This document shows, one piece after another, positions 52,601 to 59,979 of a stretch of DNA of 64,000 nt; position 1 is the first letter of the stretch, and the number at the start of each line of letters is the position of its first letter. The notes under the pieces are model-generated. The model was given only the letters and a program-made list of their open reading frames with translations, had not been told where the DNA came from and searched no databases. The position numbers were made by a program, and so were the translations under genes. The stretch comes from Shewanella benthica (lineage in GTDB: Bacteria; Pseudomonadota; Gammaproteobacteria; Enterobacterales; Shewanellaceae), in assembly GCA_023284085.1 (NCBI GenBank), contig JAKVHY010000026.1, positions 36,530 through 100,529 of the forward strand, written 5' to 3'.

Positions 52601-53565
52601 TAGATTCAGGCAGCTGGGAAACCGATGATGCCATGAGCGAGCGTTACCTTAAACGTATGGGTTATGCCTACGGCAAAGATGAGAGCCGCTGGAGCGAGAA
52701 AATAGAAGACGTGGATCTCTATGGCAAGGTGTTATCCGGTACCGACGCGGTAATATTCTCCCGCTCGACCAACCTCTATGCCCTGTTGACCAATGACGAT
52801 CCCTTCCAGTATTTCGGCGGCATGGGTCAGGCAATCCGTAAACTCGACGGCAAGACTCCCGAAATGTACGTGAGTAACTTACGTCGTAAGGACAGAGTCA
52901 AGGCCCAGACCATGGCCAGCTTCCTCAACAACGAGATGCGTGGCCGTTACCTGCATCCTCGCTGGATCCAAGCCATGCAGGAATCAGGTTATGCCGGCGC
53001 CACCACCATACTGGATCGTATCAACAGCCTCTGGGGCTGGGAGGTGATGACCCCTGAGCTGGTGCGGGACGATCATTGGCAATCGATATTCGAGGTCTAC
53101 GTCGAAGACAAGTACCAGCTGGATATGCAGGCCTTCTTCGAGGAAAATAATGCCCACGCTCTGGCGCAAATGTTGGAGCGCATGCTGGAAGCCAATCGCA
53201 AGGACTACTGGAAGGCCGATGAGGCGACGCTGAAGAAGATGCTGGAAACCTATATCAGTCTCGCTAATCGCTTCGATGTGGTCACCGATAACGACAAGTT
53301 TACCGAATTTGTCGAGACACAAGGCGCAGGATTTGGCCTAGCGCCACTGGCTCCAGCCATGGCGGTGCCGCCGGCTCAGACTAATCCGTCCAAGGCGAAG
53401 CAAGAAGTCAGCGGGCAGAAACTAGAGCAGGTGCAAAAACCTAGCGAGCAAGAAGAGGATGACTACTGGTATCTGTTGCCCTTATTCGTCTTGCTGTTTA
53501 TCTTCTTCGCCGGCGCGGCCAGGCCCCTGTTGGCGAGAGAGCCTCAGCGGAGTAAAGAGCCTTAG
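49609..53565 (+). CDS. CobN-like chelatase-family protein, exported and membrane-anchored (HmuS-like)
   Basis: 1318-aa protein homologous in layout to CobN/BchH large chelatase subunits, but with a Sec signal peptide (residues 1-19, FPGLAQA) and a C-terminal membrane helix (YWYLLPLFVLLFIFFAGAA) followed by a basic tail. CobN-type signatures are FIHLGTHGSQEWLLGKERGL, KLAFSLWSLETMRHHGALEAQ, NDSGNYGTGLADQTLDSG and TNLYALLTNDDPFQYFGG. The ATG at 49609 is preferred to the upstream 49528 because it begins the signal peptide; it is 16 bp after DUF2149. No CobS/CobT or cobalamin genes are near, so cobalt insertion is unlikely; iron removal from heme, as shown or proposed for HmuS proteins, is the better inference. 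Confidence 0.9.
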   Translation: MFIRVLILIFMCFPGLAQADTSADTQTGAKRVLMVMSNYNSAPKKALLTKLAKEQPFELIQLITKGKSDEEIVAQWRSADLVMLDGINPALSEYMFEKFDAIPKQFPKLKIVSLGDLEGETFNQNLADEQSQRLADYFRHAGGRNYKNLMIYIATDVLNISKIKADAPRTTPATGLYHPQYPDLLTDKEQAFFTWLAPTEQQAVIAIGIHRSAIDYEQQEVIDAMINGIEALGQRAFAFFYDDKEDKLKYTDLLIDDDGLTRANLMINYRSLHYVKKRRDEFEKLGIPVIHALDYVDGDSEQFAQAQAGISPGLTPFFLVMPEDTGSIDPVIITANDKGNKRVMPAQMDALIQRAVKHARLAITANKDKRVAAFIWNYPPGEKNIGAAFLDVPASLEVIAKAMRQAGYNVNPKPAKEIIEAAGKLLRPYYRNEDASGLLDQDLADLLPLADYEAWFADLPGSVQKGINDRWGLAKDSPMLTTKNGEQAFIIPRMNLGNLIVLPQGGRSNDISEHSSLYHDMKTPINHGYLAIYLYAKQIFSADAFIHLGTHGSQEWLLGKERGLSVDDSPNLAVGNVPVFYPYIIDNVGEAMQAKRRGRATTISHLTPGFAKAGLYADIAKLNDLLSNYRLLDEGQTRENTKTAITKKAEALNLLKDMAMDRKEFDRDFDLNLTRLQDQLTEMAEQAQPLGVHTFGLLPKEQHLYSTMLQMLGDDFTKAAKAYENDHGLTLPADEQKDRLNVTHLEALAGFQLLQAYVQGQQLEGLSEELNAWLTTAQQYWDNFANIAETENLLAAMSAKYIPVSYGGDPIRSPESVPTGRNLIGFNPAKLPSKEAYEAGVFLLEQTVADYREKHGKYPQKLAFSLWSLETMRHHGALEAQILHALGIRPKWDAQDDVIGIEVIPMSELKRPRIDVVVSATGLYRDAFPNVMLWMADAIDTVAKMKEDNNFAYRHSQALKLQLEEQGKTPEEADYLSSIRIFSNDSGNYGTGLADQTLDSGSWETDDAMSERYLKRMGYAYGKDESRWSEKIEDVDLYGKVLSGTDAVIFSRSTNLYALLTNDDPFQYFGGMGQAIRKLDGKTPEMYVSNLRRKDRVKAQTMASFLNNEMRGRYLHPRWIQAMQESGYAGATTILDRINSLWGWEVMTPELVRDDHWQSIFEVYVEDKYQLDMQAFFEENNAHALAQMLERMLEANRKDYWKADEATLKKMLETYISLANRFDVVTDNDKFTEFVETQGAGFGLAPLAPAMAVPPAQTNPSKAKQEVSGQKLEQVQKPSEQEEDDYWYLLPLFVLLFIFFAGAARPLLAREPQRSKEP

Positions 53566-53640
53566 CCTGATAAAGAGCTGGTGTAAATGAACAAGCTCAG
53601 CTAGCGGCATATATAACTAGCAGTATAAAATAGTGAACAA

Positions 53641-53675
53641 AAAAACGGCAGTGCGTATAACGCCCTGCCGTTTTT
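53641..53675. terminator. Bidirectional terminator after CobN-like gene
   Basis: Stem aaaaacggcag / ctgccgttttt with a 13-base loop between convergent genes. Confidence 0.85.
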
Positions 53676-53706
53676 CATTGAACATGGTAATTTATAGTGA
53701 TGAGTA

Positions 53707-54744
53707 TTAGGCTAAATCAGCCTCAAGCTCGGCCTTGGCGACCCCGTGCCACTGAAAATGGTTATTGGCTTTCTTGCTGACTATGCCCTCATCAAACAGC
53801 CTCTTGAAAATCTCATCCACCTCATCGGTGGAGAAGTTTAAGTACTTGCTCACCGCCCGTTTACTGCAATTCACCCGATTCAGACTTAATGCCATCAACA
53901 CCTGTTCATAGGGCGTTTTCTCGGCTTCATTCACTATGTCAGCATCGTCAAAATGAGACAGTAACTCGGGTGGTTTACTCTCCGCGGGGCTAAATCCCTC
54001 TATGGTCAAAGGCTTCATGTTGTGGAACTGATGGCGGAAACGATTCTCCTCGCCGATGAGGCCGACGAAGAAGGCGGCGAAGAAATCTAGCAGTACCGAG
54101 AGAAAGACCACCAGACCGAGTTGAGCCGTGCTAGCCTGAATGTTCAAGAAGCTGGCTAAACTGTCGATCAAGCCAATGACAGAACCCTGACTGACTACAG
54201 GCAAGTTATCACGTTCAATCGCCAGGGCTTGTTGCTCGTGTCTCAGCTTATTATTCTCTTTCTGAATGCGGGTCACACCTGTGGCTATACGCTCCATCTG
54301 AATGTATTTCTCGGCGGCGACATTATTAAGCTTGATCTGTTCATCGATAGCCTGGATCTGCATATTGTAAGCGTTCACCTTGCTCTGCTGCACATTCACA
54401 TGTTCCTGTGCCTTATTAGTGGCACTGTTAATACCGCCCACTGAGCCACCGATCGAGATGGCGGCCAGCACCAGATAGAAACCCAACGCAGATAACATGC
54501 CCGGATAGTTACGTCTCGCATGTCGCTCACCCACCTCATACCAGGCAAAAAACTTACCCAGTTCAAAAATCACCGCCAGACCGCCAAACAGTAACTGCAT
54601 AACAGGGTCGTCATCGATGGACAGAAACAGCAATAAGGAGAATACGATGGAGGCTAAGATGGAAGCGCCAGTGAAGCTATAGACGCTCCACATGGCAAAC
54701 TTACCTTTCGGGAAACGCAGGGCTAAATCTTGGTTGTAAAACAT
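53707..54744 (-). CDS. Membrane/coiled-coil/winged-helix protein of unknown function
   Basis: 345-aa protein with a membrane cluster of about three segments (residues 18-120), a coiled-coil-like helical region (~118-185, Gln/Asn/Lys-rich), a further membrane segment (~200-222) and a C-terminal winged-helix-like domain (~270-340: NRVNCSKRAVSKYLNFSTDE then IFKRLFDEGIVSKK). I do not recognise the family. The mix of membrane and DNA-binding-like parts is unusual. It is convergent with the CobN-like gene and not clearly part of any operon. Confidence 0.7.
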   Translation of the reverse strand: MFYNQDLALRFPKGKFAMWSVYSFTGASILASIVFSLLLFLSIDDDPVMQLLFGGLAVIFELGKFFAWYEVGERHARRNYPGMLSALGFYLVLAAISIGGSVGGINSATNKAQEHVNVQQSKVNAYNMQIQAIDEQIKLNNVAAEKYIQMERIATGVTRIQKENNKLRHEQQALAIERDNLPVVSQGSVIGLIDSLASFLNIQASTAQLGLVVFLSVLLDFFAAFFVGLIGEENRFRHQFHNMKPLTIEGFSPAESKPPELLSHFDDADIVNEAEKTPYEQVLMALSLNRVNCSKRAVSKYLNFSTDEVDEIFKRLFDEGIVSKKANNHFQWHGVAKAELEADLA

Positions 54745-55109
54745 ATCTGACTTCTATGTCGGCGAGCCGATGCTCTTGGTCTGCAGCTTGGCGGCACAGA
54801 CAGAAAAATGGAGCGTCAGCATACATGAAAACCGAGCCATTTCCCTTATAAAGCACGGCTTGCCGCTCTTATTGAAGCTTTTTCAATCACTACTGAAAAA
54901 CCTGCTTAAAGCCTGTTCACCTATGTGTACCGGGTATTAATGCTATGTAAGCATTCGGTTAAGTAAGACATAAGAACGGCCTGCATCGAATATCGATATC
55001 AGGCCGTATATTGACTTACCACTAATCACTAATCACTTATGACTTACCACTTATGACTTATGACTTATGACTTATGACTCATGACTCATGACTTTAAATG
55101 CAACTGAGG
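54745..55109. other. Intergenic region with short tandem repeats
   Basis: About 365 bp. It contains no gene I can support. From 55019 to 55094 it is occupied by 7-bp tandem repeats. Confidence 0.6.
55019..55094. repeat. Degenerate 7-bp tandem repeat ('acttatg' / 'actcatg')
   Basis: About ten copies of 'acttatg' with variants (actaatc, actcatg) directly downstream of the ABC permease gene. Confidence 0.85.
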
Positions 55110-56366
55110 CTAATCTCTTTGCAGGGCGACAATCGGATCCAGTTTAGCCGCCTTCTTGGCCGGGTAGAGGCCAAAACCCACACCGATAGTCATACACACT
55201 CCCAGCGCTAACACGATGGCGAAGGGAGACCAGGCCACTGGCCAACCAGCGGCGGAAGAGATCACGAACGCCAACAACAGGCCCACACCTATGCCTATGA
55301 CACCGCCCGTGGCCGAGATGACGATACTCTCGATAAGAAACTGGCGGGCAATATCCTTACGCCTAGCCCCTAATGCCCTGAGCAAGCCTATCTCTCCGGT
55401 ACGCTCCATGATGGTGGCCAACATGATGTTCATGATGCCTATGCCGCCCACCAGCAAAGAGATCCCCGCCACACAAGCCATAACGATATTGAATATCTGT
55501 TGCGTCTTCTGATGTTGGGCCAGCAAGTCCGCCGGTACCACTATGTCATAATCTTTCTCGCCGCCATGGCGACGACTGATCAGATGCCTCAGGCTCTTGG
55601 CCGCCAATGAAGGCTCGACCCCTTCGGCAAGTGACACCTTAAAGGCATCGAGCTCATCTTCCAGACTCTTAAAATTCATCTTTTTCAGAGCCGTGGCCAG
55701 AGGAATAAATACCTCATTGCGCTCTCCACCCAGTTTGACGCCCTGAATCTTTGACTTACCGTTCTGGGCATCGGTCAACACACCGACTACGGTGAACCAC
55801 TGATGATTTATCTTGATCACGCTGCCGATAGCCTTTCCCTGTGGAAACAGGCTTCTGGCAGCTTCCGGGCCTAATACGGCAACTTGTCGATAATGGGCCT
55901 CATCTTTGGAATCGAAGGCGGCTCCCTCGCTCATTTTCAGGGCACTCAAGTCAAAATAACTGGGCGTCACCCCTTTAACTTGGGCATCACTACGGCCTTC
56001 TAGGCTAAATAAGCTGAAGGTTTTGACCTGCTTCTCGGCGCTCCAGTTTTCCACGAAGGGTAAGGTATCTTGGGCACTCTCCACATCTCTGAGACTCAAA
56101 CCTATGCTGTGCTCTCGGATCGATTTAAGCGCTTCGCCATCCGATGTTCTGGCGTTGACCACCAGGTTTCTAACCCCCATAGACTCGATCATCTTCAGCG
56201 CTTCTCGCTCCGCGCCCTCACCCACACTCAACATGGCTATCACGGCGCCGACACCAAATATCATCCCCAGCAGGGTAAGAGCCGTGCGCAACTTGTGGTG
56301 ACGCATCTCATCGAAGGCCTGCTTAATCCCTTCGATATAAATCTTACTCTCATTGACTAAGCTCAT
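55110..56366 (-). CDS. MacB/FtsX-type ABC transporter permease
   Basis: 418-aa permease of the MacB/FtsX type. N-terminal membrane helix (residues ~30-50), a periplasmic MacB_PCD-like domain (~60-270), and three C-terminal helices (~290-400, GISLLVGGIGIMNIMLATIM, then VISATGGVIGIGVGLLLAF). The start at 56366 follows AAAAAGGAG. Partner of the separate ATPase gene at the head of the operon. Export of a peptide, lipid or antibiotic-like compound is likely; substrate unknown. The 83-bp repeats lie directly upstream. Confidence 0.9.
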   Translation of the reverse strand: MSLVNESKIYIEGIKQAFDEMRHHKLRTALTLLGMIFGVGAVIAMLSVGEGAEREALKMIESMGVRNLVVNARTSDGEALKSIREHSIGLSLRDVESAQDTLPFVENWSAEKQVKTFSLFSLEGRSDAQVKGVTPSYFDLSALKMSEGAAFDSKDEAHYRQVAVLGPEAARSLFPQGKAIGSVIKINHQWFTVVGVLTDAQNGKSKIQGVKLGGERNEVFIPLATALKKMNFKSLEDELDAFKVSLAEGVEPSLAAKSLRHLISRRHGGEKDYDIVVPADLLAQHQKTQQIFNIVMACVAGISLLVGGIGIMNIMLATIMERTGEIGLLRALGARRKDIARQFLIESIVISATGGVIGIGVGLLLAFVISSAAGWPVAWSPFAIVLALGVCMTIGVGFGLYPAKKAAKLDPIVALQRD

Positions 56367-56449
56367 ACTCGGCTCCTTTTTAGAGACATCGTAAGCGCAA
56401 TCACATCACCTTGATTCAGCCCCTCGGCTATTACTGTAACTAAGCTCAT
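56363..56449 (-). CDS. Repeat-encoded mini-ORF upstream of the permease
   Basis: 28-codon frame starting ATG at 56449, preceded by AAAAGGAG and ending with a TGA that overlaps the permease ATG. The sequence repeats the end of the adaptor (LNQGDVIAL, KRSRV). Probably not a functional peptide but a translational relay into the permease (inference). Confidence 0.45.
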   Translation of the reverse strand: MSLVTVIAEGLNQGDVIALTMSLKRSRV

Positions 56450-56532
56450 ACTCGACTCCTTTTCGGAGGCGTCATAATCGCAATCACATCACCTTGGTTT
56501 AGTTCCTCGCCGATCACTATGACGATATTCAT
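56446..56532 (-). CDS. Repeat-encoded mini-ORF downstream of the adaptor
   Basis: 28-codon frame starting ATG at 56532, whose ATG overlaps the adaptor stop. It ends with a TGA overlapping the next mini-ORF start. Peptide: MNIVIVIGEE start, then LNQGDVIAIM and KRSRV, a copy of the adaptor end. Same comment as the neighbouring mini-ORF. Confidence 0.45.
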   Translation of the reverse strand: MNIVIVIGEELNQGDVIAIMTPPKRSRV

Positions 56533-57737
56533 ACTCGGCTCCTTTTCGGCGGCGTCGTAAGCGCAATCACATCGCCTTGCTTCAGCCCATCGGTGATCAC
56601 AGTTCGATTCAGGCTACGACGCCCAGGCGTCACCGCCTGTTTAATGAAACCAGCACTGGTCTTAAGGTAGACCCAATATTGGCCGTCTTTCTGAAACAGA
56701 GCCTGATTAGGCACAGTCAGCACATCTTGAAGATTAAGCAGATGCACCTGGGCCTTTACTTGCCTGCCGGGCTGCATGATCGCCACTAAGGTTTTATCCA
56801 GGCTGATGGTAAATTGAAAATAGTTTACCGGACTGTCCTTCTCTTTAGGTTTAGCCAAGGCATCGACTTGGGTCACCTTACCGGTAAATGGTTTATCCGG
56901 ATAAGCATCCAGATAGACGGTCGCCGTCTTTCCTAAGGCGAGACCCGCCGCCTCAGATTCCTGCACAAATAATTTCGCCTGCATCACAGAGGTATCGGGC
57001 AAGAGGCCGATGGAAAAACCTGACCACATCATGTCACCAACCACGGGAAATGAACCATCCCATCCCGCCTGATAGACAAATAAGCCATCATGAGGGGCGA
57101 TAATTTCCATCTGGTTGAGGTTATTCTCATAACGGTTTATCTTGGCTGAGTGACCTTTCTGCCTGAGCTTTATCAACTCCTGCTCGGCAGCGGCCTGGTC
57201 GCCATGCTGATCTAGCCCCCAATCGAAGTAATACATCTTAGCGACAAGATAGTCTTGATTACGCATCTGATCGATAATCTCTATCTTGGTATAGACGCGC
57301 TCATCTTCACTGAAGAAACGTTCGGCTAATTCTTTTTCCTCGCTAGTCACTCGGGTACCGGTTGAGAGTGTCTGACTGATCGTCTTGTCCTTCTCTGTCT
57401 GCATCTGACTATCGAAGGTCAACTTGTCAAAATCGAACTGCTCCATCTTGAGGCGATAATTTTCACGAGTGGGATCCATTCTGGCGACGACATCCCCCGC
57501 TTTGACCCGGCTGAAGTTATCCAAGATCCAGGCTAATGACTGTGGGCCACGCAATCCTGTCGGCACGTTCACTGAGGTTGACTGGCTGGCTTCGAGCTCT
57601 CCGGTGGCCGGAATATCGACCTTAAAGTCGGCTCGGCTCACATCCATGGTGAGTACACCGTCGCTGGTTTGTTGACTACAACCCGCAATCCATACCAAGC
57701 CGAAAACCAGTAAGCTGTTTCTTAAACTAAACATCAT
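56529..57737 (-). CDS. HlyD-like periplasmic adaptor, lipoprotein (third adaptor)
   Basis: 402-aa efflux adaptor with lipobox IAGC (Cys 20), coiled-coil-like helical region (~120-210), beta-barrel/lipoyl parts (~215-330, LVAIMQPGRQVKAQVHL). It overlaps the upstream adaptor by 4 bp and leads into the repeats. Links an inner-membrane pump to the outer membrane factor. Ending LKQGDVIALTTPPKRSRV is the sequence copied in the tandem repeats. Confidence 0.88.
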   Translation of the reverse strand: MMFSLRNSLLVFGLVWIAGCSQQTSDGVLTMDVSRADFKVDIPATGELEASQSTSVNVPTGLRGPQSLAWILDNFSRVKAGDVVARMDPTRENYRLKMEQFDFDKLTFDSQMQTEKDKTISQTLSTGTRVTSEEKELAERFFSEDERVYTKIEIIDQMRNQDYLVAKMYYFDWGLDQHGDQAAAEQELIKLRQKGHSAKINRYENNLNQMEIIAPHDGLFVYQAGWDGSFPVVGDMMWSGFSIGLLPDTSVMQAKLFVQESEAAGLALGKTATVYLDAYPDKPFTGKVTQVDALAKPKEKDSPVNYFQFTISLDKTLVAIMQPGRQVKAQVHLLNLQDVLTVPNQALFQKDGQYWVYLKTSAGFIKQAVTPGRRSLNRTVITDGLKQGDVIALTTPPKRSRV

Positions 57738-58933
57738 GGCAGTAATACCTCCTGACCCACATCCAGTCCGGTGTTTATTGATACCAGCTCTTTGCCTATG
57801 GTGCCTATGGTGACAGCTTGCTTAGACTCGCCAAACAAGCCTGGTAATAGTACATAAGCCTGACCAGACTCGTAATGAACGGCGTCCAGTGACAACAGGA
57901 GTTCCTGCTTCTCATTGGCGATATCGATGGATATTTTTGCTGTCATACCGGGTCTCATCAAGTCGGTATCCGCTTCATCTATGCTGGCCACCGCATCGAA
58001 TACCACCAGAGGCACATCCTGATTTTTATGACGAAACACGGCCCCGAGTTCAATAATCTTTCCGTAAAAGACTTTATCCGGATTAGCATCCAGTCTTATT
58101 TTGAGTTTCTGACCTAGTTTGACCCGACTCGCTTCGACCTCAGGTATGGTCATGTTCACCTGCATATGATTCAGATCCGGTATACTGAGTACCGCATCCC
58201 CCATAAAAACAGACTGACCTTCCTTAATCTTATTGCCTTGAGAATCATTACCATACACCACCATGCCTTCACGGGGAGCGATTAACGTCAGAGATTTAAT
58301 GCCCTTTTTAAGCGCTGCGACTTCGGAGGAAAACTTTTGTCGGTCCCCCTCTAACATGGCTTCTCTTTGTTTGGCACTCTGATTTTCAAGCTCTATTTTT
58401 TGCTTGGTGAGTTGAACCTTATCCTTGGCGATGACGGCATCTTTCTCATACTTTATCTTATCGATCGCCGCGACCGTTTCATCAGACAGGTTAAATTTAC
58501 GTTCCGCTTTGTCGAAACTCATCTTAGCCTCGGCGAGATCTAGCCTCAGCTCCTCCAACTGTTTGGCATTACGCAGTTTCGACGTTTCGATGTCCTGCTC
58601 CGTCGCTTCCAGCTTGGCCGTCTTGACCGATAGACGTTGACTCAATTCAGATGTATCGAGTTGAGCGACCATGTCCCCTTCTTGAACCTGAGAGCCTTCC
58701 GGTGCGAGCTGCTTTACCTGGTATTGCCACACCCTACGGATCGATGGCGGCATCATAGATACGGTATCGGCGGATACCAGCTCTCCACTAGCCTCGATAC
58801 TCTGTCTTAACACCCCTAGCTCCACCGAAGTCACTGGTGCCCCGGTACATGCCGTTAGCATGAATAGCGAAAGCATTAAGCTCGAAGGCCGCAAGAGATG
58901 TGAAAGATTTAATATGTGAAATGTCTTGCTCAT
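57734..58933 (-). CDS. HlyD-like periplasmic adaptor, lipoprotein (second adaptor)
   Basis: 399-aa adaptor with lipobox LTAC (Cys 29), long coiled coil (residues ~100-190, Glu/Lys/Gln-rich), lipoyl and beta-barrel domains (PREGMVVYG, then LGQKLKIRLDANPDKVF, MRPGMTAKISIDI). Overlaps the neighbouring genes by 4 bp at both ends, so translation is tightly coupled. Confidence 0.9.
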   Translation of the reverse strand: MSKTFHILNLSHLLRPSSLMLSLFMLTACTGAPVTSVELGVLRQSIEASGELVSADTVSMMPPSIRRVWQYQVKQLAPEGSQVQEGDMVAQLDTSELSQRLSVKTAKLEATEQDIETSKLRNAKQLEELRLDLAEAKMSFDKAERKFNLSDETVAAIDKIKYEKDAVIAKDKVQLTKQKIELENQSAKQREAMLEGDRQKFSSEVAALKKGIKSLTLIAPREGMVVYGNDSQGNKIKEGQSVFMGDAVLSIPDLNHMQVNMTIPEVEASRVKLGQKLKIRLDANPDKVFYGKIIELGAVFRHKNQDVPLVVFDAVASIDEADTDLMRPGMTAKISIDIANEKQELLLSLDAVHYESGQAYVLLPGLFGESKQAVTIGTIGKELVSINTGLDVGQEVLLP

Positions 58934-59979
58934 AATACGGCTCCGGTACTGACTAAAACACTCATGCCGGGAACGATCTTAATGTCTTCATCGGCCTCAA
59001 AACTCACCTCAACCTTGAACCAATTACTCTGACCCCAGGCTGGCTGTTTCTGCGCCTGGCGACCGATACCTTTAATACTGCCAGTAAACGGCTTGGCCGA
59101 CTGAGAATCCAGTCTGAGTGTCACTGGGCTCCCCACGACTAATTTGTCGACATCCACCTCATTGACCCAGGCGACAACCTCTAGCTCTTCCATCGCTGGC
59201 ACTGTGGCTATTTGCCGGCCAATCTGTACGGTATCACCGACGGCAAATTTCTTATTACTCCTGGGATCGCTACCATAGAGCACAGGGCCTTTTATCTTGG
59301 CCTTTAGTTCGAGTTGCTCTAATCCGTTTAATGCTTGCGCTAGCTCTAATTGTGCACGGCGTCGATCTATGGCTAATTGCGCCTTACTGGCGGCTTGTTT
59401 ATCCAATACTTCTTTGAGCGCTTGCTCGGCCTTGGATAACTCGCTGCCTGCCTGCATCAAGTTAAATTGATTCTCGGCGTAATCTTTAGCCGCGATATAA
59501 TCCGCTGGTACATCGGCATCGAGCCGACTCTTCTCCAGTTCAGATTTTTTCTGTTTAACATCAAATTTGGCCTGCAGCACACTGGCGGTGAGATCGATAC
59601 TCAGGCTCTGCTCTTGAGCCGTGACCCGCAGCAGACTCGCCTCAAGCTGCTCGATCTGATTGGCAATTTGGCTCTTGTCGAAGATAACCACAGTCTGACC
59701 CGGCTCGGCAACGGAGCCCTCGGGCAACATCCACTGGATTTGATAGCGCCAGGCATCACCGGCCTTAGGTACCATAAAGGATTGAGACTGCACCGAGGAG
59801 ATCTGCCCGGTCAATAACAAGGCCTGTTCGCCTAGGTTGGCAACACCTGAATCAGATATTCCACTCGTCGCAGTACTGACATTCGCTTCTGCGGCCACCA
59901 GCATATTTACCGGTAGAGAAAATGTCGCCAGCAAGACAAGTTTTGATAGCAATGAAACTCGATGAGAATTAAGCCGCAT
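58930..59979 (-). CDS. HlyD-like periplasmic adaptor (first adaptor, Sec-exported)
   Basis: 349-aa adaptor with a cleavable signal (ending VAA around residue 30) instead of a lipobox. It has a coiled-coil region (~105-215) and membrane-fusion domains (GPVLYGSDP, VVAWVNEVDVDKL, LRLDSQSAKPFTGSIKG). Start ATG 59979 or GTG 59985; both follow GAGGAG. It overlaps the ATPase gene by about 11-17 bp and the next adaptor by 4 bp. Confidence 0.88.
   Translation of the reverse strand: MRLNSHRVSLLSKLVLLATFSLPVNMLVAAEANVSTATSGISDSGVANLGEQALLLTGQISSVQSQSFMVPKAGDAWRYQIQWMLPEGSVAEPGQTVVIFDKSQIANQIEQLEASLLRVTAQEQSLSIDLTASVLQAKFDVKQKKSELEKSRLDADVPADYIAAKDYAENQFNLMQAGSELSKAEQALKEVLDKQAASKAQLAIDRRRAQLELAQALNGLEQLELKAKIKGPVLYGSDPRSNKKFAVGDTVQIGRQIATVPAMEELEVVAWVNEVDVDKLVVGSPVTLRLDSQSAKPFTGSIKGIGRQAQKQPAWGQSNWFKVEVSFEADEDIKIVPGMSVLVSTGAVL

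Larger units (their letters stand above)
56363..56615. repeat. 83-bp imperfect tandem triplication at the adaptor-permease junction
   Basis: The motif with 'cgcaatcacatc(g/a)ccttg' occurs at 83-bp steps (56396, 56479, 56562), and each copy also holds the ribosome site and an 'atactcggctcctttt'-type start region. The right copy is the true end of the adaptor gene; the other two are duplicates with diverged sequence. Confidence 0.92.

Noticed and set aside
49609..53565. Cobalamin biosynthesis function
   Set aside because: No CobS/CobT or other cobalamin genes in the window, an export signal is present, and the neighbours point to heme/iron.
55019..55094. CRISPR-like array
   Set aside because: The unit is only 7 bp and there are no spacers of regular length; it is a simple tandem repeat.
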